Shown: positions 33,501 to 43,492 of the stretch, in pieces | How the letters are laid out: every line of letters begins with the position of its first letter | Position numbering within the stretch: the stretch's first letter is position 1 | NCBI RefSeq assembly: GCF_029227915.1 | Contig: NC_079886.1 | Span: forward strand, 14,856,501-14,920,500 | Source: Hydractinia symbiolongicarpus | Lineage: Eukaryota > Cnidaria > Hydrozoa > Anthoathecata > Hydractiniidae | Length of the DNA: 64,000 nucleotides | Direction: 5' to 3' | Notes under the pieces: generated by a model | Told to the model about the DNA's origin: nothing | Database searches by the model: none | What the model saw: only the letters and a program-made list of their open reading frames with translations | Position numbers and translations under genes: made by a program

Positions 33501-34342
33501 CCTTTCCACAGGTTGTTCCCCCTGCCTCGCCCTTGAAACAGGGGGCCTTTCCGAAAGGGCCGATTGCCTGAGAAACCTGATGATGATGAAGCTCCTCTGG
33601 AGGAAGAAGTTGATGTCCGTGGTGATTTCAATCCGGTGAAAATGCCTTCAGATTTTTTTAAGGCTTTGCTATCTTTGATCATTTTTGATTCAAAAGCGTC
33701 ACCGAACAAACAATCATTGTCTGCCGCATCTAATTCTTTAGATTGGTTTTTCAAGATATCCTTCACTTTAGTAGTTGAATCAATCAAAGTCGATAAAACA
33801 TTCTCCCTTCTGTGGTAAGCCATAGAATTGTGGGTTTGAGCCAATAGAAGAATCGTTTGTTCAAATAAGTTCGACACTTCTTTCAGAGCCTCGTCTTTGG
33901 GATTCTGCTCTTTTTCTGAATCCATCATGGCCCAAATTTTGGACAGCGGTCCAAAAACCAAATGCAATTTGTCGTGGACATTTTTGAATGCTTTTTCCAT
34001 CTTTAATGTGGAATACTTAGAATTGTCCTGTAATAGTATCTTTATGTAGGAATCCAATTCTGGTACCTTCCGTATATTTGAAGGCACTGGGTTTTGAGCA
34101 AGAACTTTTTCCTTCACATCCTTGTCTGGTATGTGGGATTTCATGTATTTGTGGACGTAGTCGCACAAAGCAGCTGGTAACTCCCATGAATCATGGGAAT
34201 CATCGTCGAGCTCGAACCGTGCTCTTTTAGCAGAGGGTTCCTCGACATGCTCTTCATCTCTCTGGGTATCACCGGGCGGAACCTCGGGATCCACAGTGTT
34301 GTCGTGATCAATTCTATGATACAAACGTTTAAACATCATCAA
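30533..34342 (-). CDS. DIRS Gag - tyrosine recombinase in one continuous 1,269-codon frame
   Basis: The ATG at 34342 opens a frame with no stop for 3.8 kb. Residues 1 to about 300 are Gag-like: an acidic start, a helical middle, then an R/G-rich basic tail (GNRPFRKGPLFQGRGRG). About 300-1000 is Ser-rich and low-complexity and exactly overlaps the RT/RNase H gene in another frame. The last 250 or so residues are a tyrosine recombinase, with SHYQSAWNKWSSW as the start of the core-binding domain. The catalytic Arg is in SAARAHEV, the H-x-x-R in GHSTRSAS, and the nucleophile Tyr in TFERTYRKE. Whether the middle is ever translated in this frame, or is bypassed by splicing between Gag and recombinase, cannot be told. 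Confidence 0.85.
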   Translation of the reverse strand: MMMFKRLYHRIDHDNTVDPEVPPGDTQRDEEHVEEPSAKRARFELDDDSHDSWELPAALCDYVHKYMKSHIPDKDVKEKVLAQNPVPSNIRKVPELDSYIKILLQDNSKYSTLKMEKAFKNVHDKLHLVFGPLSKIWAMMDSEKEQNPKDEALKEVSNLFEQTILLLAQTHNSMAYHRRENVLSTLIDSTTKVKDILKNQSKELDAADNDCLFGDAFESKMIKDSKALKKSEGIFTGLKSPRTSTSSSRGASSSSGFSGNRPFRKGPLFQGRGRGNNLWKGSNQNRGKTTSFNFSTCCVFKGRGASFLDKGSSFSKRLVSTSTATEFISGREAKLLYSELGGSDSGSRDSSMGPRVPSAFSVSSSTNSSSSSSQVNNRGGDSSRKRGSGNVSQRGHKEGCFPRSEPVSKLDISGSQEGWGVQTGHKSKKIESEHSIRALQDGNLGSVEGALEERGLHVQNRPERCLFFSSSSPTLSEICKVSMETKDLPVCVPLFRSRTCSKNFFKIDEGSNSNVETTKCPPYHLSRRLFNPGRDSPKGRDGTRHFDFHSSTSRILNKSEKIRVTTNTFNSISGSRGGFRQFETGFTSGEDGKNIVPVQRSIVCIKGLSKGSDEGDRSSFFISSGGTSSTPAIQSYAKTTNFRAVCQGKLRLFDNTDTGRERGAQLVVPEPTVVKWAVSGVMSSSTSNIIGCIPSGVGGLLQWQENRRSMVRFGEKPAYKCSRIESGKTSNTFISSVTPRSSVHSHSDGQHCGTNLSQEDGWHSKRTIEQSDSGDLEVSSGPPDHDYCGVPPRKAQCGSRFNVTECERLKRMDVESECVSGAVPSKGNSVHRPVCFKIDSSSAPVLCLENRPIQQGTGCISGMLETYPRLRLPSILPNRKSVMEGPVRLCDINCYCSSLANTNLVSSVTPLICTKADTFTSEKGFIVKPTGTKPPASSKSNSSVSGLDSFRGSLETIGILQKASNLITASRRSGTISHYQSAWNKWSSWCRRQQVDPVRCAINFVIEFLSDSFHEGLEHSKIAGYRSAISAYHEPIDGVAVGKHPLVSSLLAGVHNQRFPQPKYTFIWDVERVVTFLSSISLQNISDKMLTLKLTMLLALTSAARAHEVAYLDVRYLVKHHSGYSFHFGKPTKTAKQRKPRPPLKFMHFKEDLNLCVCNHIDVYLERSSPWRGENFQLLLSFVKPHKAVKPCTISRWILEVLTLSGIDTSTFKGHSTRSASSSKAVVQGVPMTEILKKGHWTTSTTFERTYRKEILVEPEIFESAVLTL
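31336..33450 (-). CDS. DIRS reverse transcriptase / RNase H
   Basis: A 705-codon frame lies wholly inside the longer Gag-recombinase frame. RT motifs are visible: SSIFLVPKKDGGYRPVINLK, KIDLKDAYFSVPL, CFGLGPAPRIFSKL and the catalytic IIYLDDCLI. The RNase H domain has VISSDASLQGWGA, LELKAAKLAI, IQMDNIVALTYL and YLPGKLNVEADLMSR. The first codon of the listed frame is GTG and the first Met is about 90 residues in, after conserved sequence, so a separate ATG start is unlikely. Expression by recoding or splicing from Gag is likelier. The tail after RNase H contains GTPCIDLFASRLTHQVP, usual in DIRS elements. Confidence 0.9.
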   Translation of the reverse strand: MCSKVEEPLSLTKVHPLVRDLFPQVLQPNLSQAGRLSFYIQNWEVLTQDPEILQWVQGYQVPFLSVPQQTHPPRPPKLTTEEETLVEKEVQEMLAKGAIKRVASPGRNQFLSSIFLVPKKDGGYRPVINLKKLNQNIPYEHFKMETLGLLKELLKKGDYMCKIDLKDAYFSVPLHQRSQKYVRFQWRQKIYQFVCLCFGLGPAPRIFSKLMKVPIAMLRRLNVRLIIYLDDCLILAETAQKAEMARDTLIFILQHLGFSINLKKSVLQPTHLIQFLGVEVDSDNLKLGLPREKMEKILSQCKGLLSASKVSVRDLMKVIGLLSSSAVAVLPAPLQYRAMQRQRILELSAKGSYDSLITLTQDVKGELNWWCQNLQLSNGRCLVSCPPQLVISSDASLQGWGAYCNGKKTGGQWSASEKNLHINVLELKAAKLAILSFHRLHPEALSIHIQMDNIVALTYLKKMGGTRSEPLNKVTREIWRYLLDHQITITVEYLPGKLNVEADLMSRNVRDSSEWMLNRNVFLALCQARGTPCIDLFASRLTHQVPLYYAWKIDPYSKGQDAFQACWKHIRGYAFPPFCLIGKVLWKVQYDCATLIVIAPAWQTQTWYPQLLHLSVQKPILLPLKKDLLSNPQGQNHPLLQNRTLQLVAWTVSGEVSKQLEFCRKLPILLQHPEGLEQSPITSRPGISGVAGVVDNKLIPFDVL

Positions 34343-34506
34343 AATCGGAAATTATGACGATATGCATTCCTCTTATAGCCGAGGATAACAAAATAGTACC
34401 ATCTCTTACCAAACACGGAATGAATGAAGAGATATTTGTGGATTTAAAATTCAAAATATGAAAGAAACTTACGAAGCGTCTATCTTAATTAGCGTGAATT
34501 GGCGAA

Positions 34507-34594
34507 AGAGGTCCTGAGTAATGACTTTCAGCCTCAAGGCCTGAAAGGGCGTTTATCCAGTATTAGATCGGGCGGAGATTTTATGCAATAAAAT
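34507..34594 (-). repeat. DIRS inverted terminal repeat, right
   Basis: Perfect inverse of 30443-30530. Its outer edge abuts Gypsy RNase H coding sequence (CGGTTTATGGTCG). Confidence 0.92.
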
Positions 34595-36130
34595 CGGTTT
34601 ATGGTCGTTGTAGATAACAAATTTTCTCCCCAGCAGGTAAAGGCGATTGCGTTCACATGCATATTTGATACTGAGACATTCGCGCTCCATTTGCGAATAT
34701 TTTTGTTCTGTTTCCGTGAGTGATCTTGATGAATAGCTGATAACTTTAGCATCTTTGTGCCCAGGCGTTTTTTGTAATATAATTGCTGAAACTCCCACTT
34801 TGCTTGCATCGCAATAAATAATAGTTTCTTTTTCGTTAACGAAATAAGTTACACACAAGTCGGTTGTGATGGCGCTTTTGAAAGGCTGGAATGAGCTTTC
34901 GCAGTCTTCGGTCCAAATAAATTCGGCGTGTTGTTTGAGCAATTTTCTTAGCGGGTGAGTTTTTGTGCTAAAGTTTGGAATAAAACGTTTCAGGTAATTA
35001 CATAATCCAAGAAAGCTGCGTACGGATTTTTGATTCTCAGGTCTTTTTAAGTTTTGAAGGGAATCTACCTTAGAGGGACTAGGCTTTCATGCCATTCGCA
35101 TTAAAAATAAAGCCGTAAAATTCAATGTTTTCTTTCGAAAAATACATTTTTGTAAGTTTAAAGTTAAACCCTTAGCTGTTAATCTATCTAGAACGGCTTT
35201 TAAATTGCTGTCGTATTCTTCAATGTCTGTTCCGAAAACGATGATCATCACCGATGTTGGCGACTCTTTTCAGTTCAGATAGAATTGTACGCAGGGCATG
35301 TTGAAGCTCTTCTGATGCTGAATTGGCGCCGAACATGAGTCGTTTGTATCTTTTGATTTTGCCTTCTGTTTGAAATGAGGTGATGTATCTTGAGTCTTCA
35401 TTTAAGGTCAGCTGATGAAACGCTGCATTCATGTCTAGCTTGGTAAAACATGTGGCTCCTTCAAGCTGTACGAGCAAATCATCGACCTTTGGTGTAGGGT
35501 ATTTTGTGCAGGTTATCGCGGTATTAGCATTTCGCATATCTAGACATAGCCTAACGTCGCTGGTATTGGCTTGCGGTACTACTAATAACTGGCTCAACCA
35601 CGGGGTGGGTTTGCCAGTTACGTATTCTATGATGTCTAACTCTTCGAGTCGTTCAATTTCTTGTTGAACTTTCTTACGTAGGGCGAATGGAATTCTTCTT
35701 TCCCTCTGAGCGACTGGGACTACCTTTTTGTTAATGTGAAACTTCACTTCTTGATCTTTAATTAGCCTATTTTTCCGCTGAATAGCGTGTCCTGATACTG
35801 CTGTACTAGAGATTGGAGGTGCTTCGGAACATTCTCAGGTGGCTTTTGATCTTTTGAAATGTGCTGAATTTCTTTGATGTTTGCAACGGGTGGCAACTGG
35901 ATTAACTGCAAACTGAGCGCACTTTCGCCTGATAATAAATTTCTGTGATGAGTGTGAACAACATAAAATTTTCTTGTTAGAAATTTCCGACCTGATTCCA
36001 CTAACATCATGACAACCCCTTTCAGAGATATTAATGGTTCTTCCGCCCCGTATGTGATAATTTTCGTATCTGTTTTTCTCAGTCTCAACTTTCCGTTGAA
36101 CTGCCTATTAATAGCGTTAAAAGCAGACAT
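34595..36130 (-). pseudogene. Gypsy protease, RT and RNase H (5' part)
   Basis: The segment 35762-36130 carries the protease downstream region. The segment 35220-35747 is the RT palm: RRIPFALRKKVQQEIERL, WLSQLLVVPQ, RLCLDMRNAN, CFTKLDMNAAFHQL and NIGDD, with a frameshift immediately after the catalytic aspartates. RT thumb remnants continue to about 34950 (IEFYGFIFNANGMK). RNase H (34553-34942) has IIYCDASKVGVSAIILQ, YSQMERECLSIKYACE and YNDHKPI, then ends at the DIRS insertion. Multiple frame breaks make it non-functional. Confidence 0.85.
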
Positions 36131-37085
36131 TTATTGCAGACCCGGAATCGATCAGAACACTGACAGGAAATTTTTCGATTTTTCACGGCAATGGAACTTG
36201 GCAATGCTGAAAACAGGAGAGTGGATTGAAAACAACCGCGCGACTTGCTCTTCGTCGGACGTATCGACATCGACGTTGTTTTGTGGCCTGGGGTTGCGTC
36301 TAGAATAGCTGCGGTACGAGCTTGCGCTTGTTGAACGACACGCTCTCGCAAAATGTCCGATTTTGTGGCAATTATTACAGGTTTTACTAGTTGCTGGGCA
36401 TTTATTTTGGTGTGGATATTTGCCACCGCAGTAAAAGCATATATTTGAAGATTATGCAGATTGTTTCTCACCCGGTGTGGTTTCCTTTGATCGGTCGATG
36501 CGGTTGAGTTCTTTCTTTGATTTGTGTAATATCCTTTTGGTCGCTTTTTTCCACTAAAATAGCTTGGGTGTTGTCTAATGTCCTTGCGTAAACTAGGAAC
36601 TGTGCTAGAGTTAAGGTAGGATTTCTGAATGAGTATCTTCTCAGTTTGTTACTTGTCGTTGAGAGCTCGAGTTGACGTTTTAGCTCGGTATCGAGTGCTA
36701 CTCCAAATTCACATTTTTGGGCATGTTCTTTCAGTCTGATAAAATATTGTTGGATGGTTTCTTCTTCACGCTGTATCCATTGATCTATATATATAAATTT
36801 CATAGCTTACGTTCGTCTTCGGGTTGAAATGTGTGTCAAATAATTCAAATGCGTTATCTAGTGTTTCATCGGTGCCAGGAACTAATAAACTATCGTAAAT
36901 ATCGTATACTTCTTCCCCAACGTAATTCAATAACATAGCCAGGTTTTGTTTATCAACCCCACATTGAGCGCCACACATAAATTCTTGAATCTTATTTTAT
37001 ATTTTAGCCATCTTGTTGCGATTGTGGTAACGTCGTTGGTATCGAATTGTGAAAAATTAGGAATAGTTAGATTAGCAACTGCCAT
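36131..37085 (-). pseudogene. Gypsy gag with zinc knuckle
   Basis: A start at 37085 reads MAVANLTIPNFSQFD, beginning 36 bp from the 5' LTR. It continues through frame changes into YIDQWIQREEETIQQYFIRL and LRRYSFRNPTLTLAQFL, typical of Gag. A paired Cys knuckle follows near 36330-36450 ([14 protein letters not shown]). The frames at 36468-36803 and 36766-36978 are pieces of the same gene displaced by indels. Confidence 0.75.
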
Positions 37086-37120
37086 AATGTAAATTATACT
37101 GCTTGAATACTCGTCGCCAG

Positions 37121-37236
37121 TTTTATATTCAGAGCGTAATCTTCTCTAACTCAATATTTACAAAAGTGTGCTCTTATTGTTCATAGTGTGCATACCAAGT
37201 TGGCCACTTGGTATGCACCAGGTTGGCAATATGACA
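37121..37236 (-). repeat. Gypsy 5' LTR
   Basis: Matches 28873-28988. The adjoining primer-binding-like sequence TGGCGACGAG lies on its inner side (minus strand). Confidence 0.85.
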
Positions 37237-37750
37237 ATAGGATCATGCACTTTCATCGAACGGTTAAAGAAATATAAGGGTACAAAGTCCCCCATAAGTA
37301 CCAAAAATTTATTTAGGAAATTTATATATCCGTTATCTTCATCATATAGAACTTGAAATGCTGATCAAGAAAATGTATAGGATAATGTATCTTTGGCAAA
37401 CGGTTGCAGAGATATTGGGGTTTGAAGGTTTTCTTGATAACGTCATTAACCCGCCATTCCAAATCGGATTCAGGGACCCAGGTTTGAGAGAACTACCAAA
37501 ATTGGTCCCAGGTGGTCCCTAGTTACCCACGCGGTGAAAAATCATTGACGTCACCACCTCGCTTCTAAGTTATTTGGCCTCAAAATGTTAGGTGCACTGT
37601 AATGGCTTCAATAATTTAATATAGGATACTGACGATAAGGTAGTGATATTGACGTGGCGCCGTAACGTCAGAAAATTTTAACATTTGAGACATTTTTCGG
37701 CAACATCAAAGGAAAATGAACACATCCACTTTGCCTGTTACAGACAGACA

Positions 37751-37787
<37 letters not shown>

Positions 37788-38398
37788 AGCGTATTATTAT
37801 AGAGACTAGTCGATAAACCCGTGGAAAAATCCGCTTGTGCATATTAAAAACGAAAAAGAAGCGTCATTTAAGTTTTGATGACATCAGCAACCCATCCATA
37901 AAAAAAAACTAATTTAAAACCTTATTTTCATGTTGCCTCTATTGTGCAGAGCTTAAAATATTGATCAAGAAAATGTATACGATCATGCGCTTTTGATGAG
38001 CGGTTAATGAGATAAAGGGTTTAAAAATTTTGTTGACGTCGGCAAAGATCCGCAAAAACACAAAAAATCTTTTTTCAGAATTTTATATATCTAATGCCTT
38101 CATCGTATAGATCTTGAAACGCTGATATAGAAATTGTATAGGATCGTGTATCTTTGACAAACGGTTGCAGAAATATTGGGGTTTAAAGGTTTATGATGAC
38201 GTCATTAACCCGTCCATTCCGAAATGGATTCGGGGACCCAGGTTTGTGAAACTTACTCAAATTGGTCCCAGGTGGTCCCTAGTTACCCATGCGATAAAAA
38301 ATCATTGACGTTACCACCTAGTTTCCAAGTTATTTGGCCTGAAAATTTTAAGTGCACTGTAATAGCTTCATTAATTTAATATAAGATATTGACGATAC
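37237..38398 (+). repeat. HLR: remainder of the interrupted copy, then a second copy cut at an inversion breakpoint
   Basis: 37237-37804 completes the copy begun at 28694. Its tail has a GACAGACA run followed by about 17 CA dinucleotides and TATTATTATAGAG. A new head starts at 37805 (ACTAGTCGATAAACCCG) and the copy follows the family until GACGATAC at 38398, where unrelated coding sequence begins. The missing tail of this copy is found inverted at 39677-39816. Confidence 0.85.
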
Positions 38399-39580
38399 AA
38401 TATTGATAAATGATTCTGCCAGAGTACTGAAATTTTTCATTCAAATATATACGTTATGAGCATTGCTTGAGGTTATTCTATATTTACGTTCATTATGCCA
38501 TTTATTGTTGAAACTTTGCTCAATAGTTTCCTTTTCTGTATCGAATACTTGAACTGGTGAGGGTGCATGTATGTATTTGTCAAAAAATATAATTTCTTTG
38601 TAAGTCAGTTTTCCCCAATGTGGTATAAGTGGACTTGTGTGGTCAATAATTTCAAGTGGCAGTGATAAATTCATAATATCAAAATCATCTATATCTCCTC
38701 CTACGCCTGGAAGTATGCTTGTATGTACAGTAAAATTTCGCTCAAATAGAGAAAGCTGGTAAGACAATGGAGATCCTATATGAAATGAACCAAACTTTGT
38801 GCTTGTTGAATCACCAGTCTCATTGATATGTGCAAAACTAGTTCTCGTGTCAATCAACTCCATTTTTCTTTTTAATGCAATTGTTTTGTTCTTGAATTTT
38901 TCTTTTGAAAAATTTATGATTGGATCATACAATGTACATTTTATGCCACTGGAAGATTTTTGTTTTTAATGTGTGTGTTCATAGCTGGCTCCATATTTTT
39001 TGCAGATGTGGTAGGCACTCCCCACTTTCTTCCTTTGCTGGTGCATGCTATCTCCTTTGAAACTTGTTTAAGCAAATTCAAGGAATACTCTGCTAGCTCA
39101 AAGAGGAGTGCCATAACATGATTGCAGTATCCAGAATTACCAGCAGGGCAGCTACAACTTGCATTTCGTACACAACCAGTCAATAAATTTAAAGTCATTA
39201 TTATTTTTCTCTCCTCTTTTTTTATACTGGCCTGACAAATTCCTTTCACACAAAAATTGTTCAACCTTCACAAAAATATTATCTGCAGATAAATATCGTT
39301 CCTCTTGAAACTTTTTCCCTCGATCCATAGTTTTTATAATTGCATTTCCCCTTTTTCCACTATTTTTTTCTGTGTATTTCTATCTCTCTAAAAGTAAATA
39401 CAGGCATTTTTGAGAGGTCCTTGAATGTACTTGTTCCTCCTCTACAAGTTCTCTAAAAATGGGTTTCGCAAGCTTCTCTAGATCAATAGTTCGATCCACA
39501 ATCTCCTCGTAATCTTTATGCACATTTTCCAACACTATTATTAACGATTCATTTAAAATATTCAAAGGATTTTGCATTGT
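38399..39580 (-). pseudogene. SWIM zinc-finger half of an ISL2EU-type SWIM-YqaJ protein
   Basis: On the minus strand the upstream piece (39380-39577) reads LNESLIIVLENVHKDYEEIV. Next, 38941-39264 contains a SWIM finger, CSCPAGNSGYCNHVMALLFE (the CxC...CxH pattern), then RKWGVPTTS. Last, 38441-38932 ends NKWHNERKYRITSSNAHNVYI, the usual lead into a YqaJ domain, followed by a stop and MKNFSTLAESFINI. The YqaJ domain is not downstream on this strand. It lies on the plus strand at 39817, indicating an inversion. Stops show decay. Confidence 0.8.
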
Positions 39581-39816
39581 ATTTGCACTGCTGACGTTAG
39601 CAAAAAATCTAAAACAATCTATTTTTCCATTGTCCTTCTGCCTAAGTGGATTACTCCACGGGATTTATCGACTAGTCTATATAATAATACGCTAACTGTG
39701 TGTGTGTGTGTGTCTGTCTGTAACAGGCAAAGTGGATGTGTTCATTTTTCTTTGATGTAGCCCAAAAAGTTATGTCTCAAATGTTAAATTATCTGACGTT
39801 ACGGCGCAACATTAAT
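39581..39816 (-). repeat. HLR inverted: truncated head joined to a tail
   Basis: 39581-39676 is the reverse of a head (CTCCACGGGATTTATCGACTAGT). 39677-39816 is the reverse of a tail (TG microsatellite, TGTAACAGGCAAAGTGGA, CTGACGTTACGGCGCAAC). It ends at AATATT next to the YqaJ piece. Together with 37805-38398 the tail part completes one HLR copy. Confidence 0.8.
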
Positions 39817-40345
39817 ATTACTAAAAAAAAGTTGCCAAAATTTGCATTGGAAGCAATGAATCATGGACAAAAGTACAAATCAGTTGCACGGCAAAAATAT
39901 TTTGATTATTTAAAGTACACTTTAAATCATAAAATTTTCATGAGGGAAACTGGAATTGTCGTTCAACCAAATTTGTTCTGGCTGGCCGCTAGTCCAGATG
40001 TGCTGATATATGATATGTCCAGTACAGAAAAACAGGTCTAATAAAAATAAAATGTCCAAAAACAAAGAGAAATTGTACTCCAACTGAATTATTAAAAGAT
40101 AAGAAATTTTATGTTGAAGAAAAAATGGCCAGTTAATTTTAAAGCGTAATCATCATTTTGGTTACTACACACAAGTTCAGATGGCATTTGGTCTTTCAAG
40201 AGTGAAAGTTTGTCATTTTATCGGTTATACTTTCAATGGTATGCTCATTGTTCCTGTATAATTTAACGAAAAATATGTTACAGATGTTGTAAAAGAACTG
40301 AACACTTTTTACAAGGATTCACTATTGCCAGTATTTGTCAGTTGA
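39817..40345 (+). pseudogene. YqaJ-type exonuclease half of the SWIM-YqaJ protein
   Basis: The frame reads KKLPKFALEAMNHGQKY, then GIVVQPNLFWLAASPDVLIYD, which matches YqaJ exonucleases (the SPDG-type Asp motif). After a frame change comes GLIKIKCPKTKRNC, where the family normally has EIKCP; the catalytic Glu is Lys here (codon 40044-40046). It continues with NHHFGYYTQVQMAFGLS, YTFNGMLIVPV and VVKELNTFYKDSLLP. Stops and frameshifts are present. ISL2EU transposons are known to carry a YqaJ nuclease together with a THAP-DDE transposase. Confidence 0.82.
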
Positions 40346-40439
40346 TATTACAAATATTTTATACCTAGGTTTTTTAAAGATTTTATGTACAGCCTTTATG
40401 TTTTTATATTTTCTATGACTTTTTAACCTATATTTCAGT

Positions 40440-41899
40440 TGGAGTAGTCCTTCTGTATAAGTGGAGGCATGAAGTTACAGAGAACACCAAGTGGTTTCAA
40501 CAATTCTGAGATTGTAAATCCTCGGTCCGCCATCAAACTATCGCCCCTTTTTTCACAATGTTTCATTGTAAATACCAGATCTGATTACAATATCTTTGTC
40601 AGAAATTGAACCTTTATACAGTTGACTGACAAACGTAATTGCCCCAGAAGGTGCTACTCCTAACAGTCCTTTATAAGTAACATGATGTTTGTAATGTGAA
40701 TACATATACTTTTGTGTGGATAAAGATGAAGGTCGTTCATAAAATAACTCGCGTGGTTGGATATGTTTTTTTAAATGTGTCAGGCATACTTTCCAAAATT
40801 TTCTCCTTTGTTGGCCAAATTGATATACGACCAATTGAAAGATACATAAACTTTATCCATCTTATTATATACTGAGACACGGTAGATGTGGATAGTTCAA
40901 AAATCCAACCAATATGTACCAAAGTGAGCCCCCTTTAAACCAAGTAAGAGTGAGAAAGAGTTGTTCTTTTGGATGAAGTTTCACTGTTGGTCCTGTTTTA
41001 AATTTACTTTCAGATGGAGATTTAAGCACACTTTCTGTATCCAAACGATGTTTCAATTCGTATAATTTTATATTTTCACAGTTCACTAAAAAGTCACACT
41101 AAAAAGTCAGAGCATCAAAACTATCCACATTTAATCCTGTTTCTGATTTAAATAGTTTATTATCATTTTTTATATTTTCTAATATAAAACTTTTTTTAGC
41201 CATATCATTTTGTAAATTTTTTACATTGTTTTTAAACAAGTATTTTCATGTTGCAACTGCAAAAATTTAGTTTTTATATTCTCCATCTCCATACCTGTGT
41301 ACAACCTCTCCTCTTCAGGCTCCACTTCAGGATGTTATAGGATCAGTGTCACTAGTAGCACTGGATGAGCATGGCAGTTCACGTTCTTTTGGTGGTGGTC
41401 TTTCATTTATTGTAGCTTTTTTCTTCCATGGAAAAATTGAAGGAACTGCACCTTTTATGAGTGTTTTTCTCCGAGCACTATATTTTATACATTTAGTTTC
41501 AAAGTGAAATTAACAAACAAAGGTGGAGTTGGTAATATTGAAACTGTCATTACTTCCTTTTCTACGATAATTTGATATAATGCGTTTCCACTGGTTGTAT
41601 AATGATGTGTCTGTTGGAAAGCAAAAAGAACCAATGCCAATTTTTTCACCACATGCATTATAATATGAGCTACCACACTCAGGCAAAGAGCAATAAAGTC
41701 CCCTTCCACCTTTGGTAAATTGTGGTCTTTCAGTTGCTGAATTAACATAGTTTTCATCTTTTTCTTCAGACATTATTTTATTTTTGAATACAATTTTTTT
41801 TTCGACAGCTATCTCTTTTCTCTTCATAAAGTGCCACAAGAATGTTTTAATTCCAAAAGAATCATACAAAAATAATAAAATTTTAAAAGAATCATACAA
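40440..41899 (-). pseudogene. ISL2EU-like THAP-HTH-DDE transposase
   Basis: The N-terminal part (about 41785-41400) is a THAP domain: YCSLPECGSSYYN, IGIGSFCFPTDTSLYNQWKR, then GAVPSIFPWK, which matches the AVPTIF signature. A middle helix-turn-helix region is decayed (LTLTWFKGGSLWYIL). The DDE_4 core is at 40440-40834 with ERPSSLSTQKYMYSHYKHH, TYKGLLGVAPSGAITFVSQL and YKGSISDKDIV. GDSLMADRGFTISELL follows in another frame. It faces the YqaJ piece tail to tail, as usual for two-gene ISL2EU elements. Many frameshifts. Confidence 0.8.
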
Positions 41900-41959
41900 A
41901 ACAAGCAGGTGCCAAAACTTTTACCAAGCTGAAAGATTAACCCAGAGCGTTTGTGCCGC

Positions 41960-43077
<1,118 letters not shown>

Positions 43078-43488
43078 ATTATTGGAAAAAGTAGAGCTGA
43101 GAAAAGCAACCTACCAAAAAAACTCTGTATAGATGAAAAGTTTAATTATAATAATTTTTTTGTAAATGTTTGCCGAAAGTTAGCGTCAAAAATTCAAGCA
43201 AGTCATAAGAACTATCAATCTTATCTTAAAACGTTTAACTCAACAATGATCGAATCTGAATTGACTATGTAAGAATTACTAAGTGACGCCTATTGCTGGA
43301 GATAATGCCAAAGTTACAAACATCTGTACTCTCCTGTTTTTCTAAATCACTAGAACGAATTCTGTATAACAGGCTCTATGCATATTTGACTGATAATAAA
43401 ATGCTCTGCAACAAACAATTTGGATTTTAAAAGAAACACTCAACCGATCACGCTTTACTTAATTTAGTCAACGAAGTGACCGATGCTT
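43078..43488 (+). pseudogene. LINE fragment D: start of RT domain
   Basis: [20 protein letters not shown] continues fragment C directly. [34 protein letters not shown]-type residues and a conserved SCFSKSLERILYNR-like segment lead into RT. The fragment ends at GATGCTTTTAA, where a TTAA-flanked MITE is inserted. Confidence 0.8.
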
Positions 43489-43492
43489 TTAA

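Larger units (their letters stand above)
30443..34594 (-). mobile_element. DIRS-type tyrosine-recombinase retroelement, apparently intact
   Basis: Perfect 88 bp inverted terminal repeats lie at 30443-30530 and 34507-34594, both starting ATTTTATTGCATAAAATC from outside. Between them are a Gag, an RT/RNase H frame and a C-terminal tyrosine recombinase, the hallmark of DIRS elements, all open. It lies in the RNase H coding region of the Gypsy element: HKPI on one side and TLLQKP on the other. Perfect ITRs and long open frames in a decayed neighbourhood indicate a young insertion. Confidence 0.92.
28873..37236 (-). mobile_element. Gypsy-type LTR retrotransposon with 116 bp LTRs, itself disrupted
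   Basis: Near-identical 116 bp repeats lie at 28873-28988 and 37121-37236. On the minus strand they start TGTCATATTGCC. The flanks CTAGG (28868-28872) and ATAGG (37237-37241) fit a 5 bp target duplication with one mismatch. A primer-binding-like TGGCGACGAG follows the 5' LTR. Gag, protease, RT, RNase H and an integrase remnant occur in order but frameshifted. The interval 29952-34594 is a later insertion into the RNase H region. Without it the element would be about 3.7 kb, short because the integrase core is missing. Confidence 0.85.

Noticed and set aside
31449-33818. Plus-strand ORFs across the DIRS element
   Set aside because: Antisense shadows of the Gag-recombinase and RT frames with no domain of their own.
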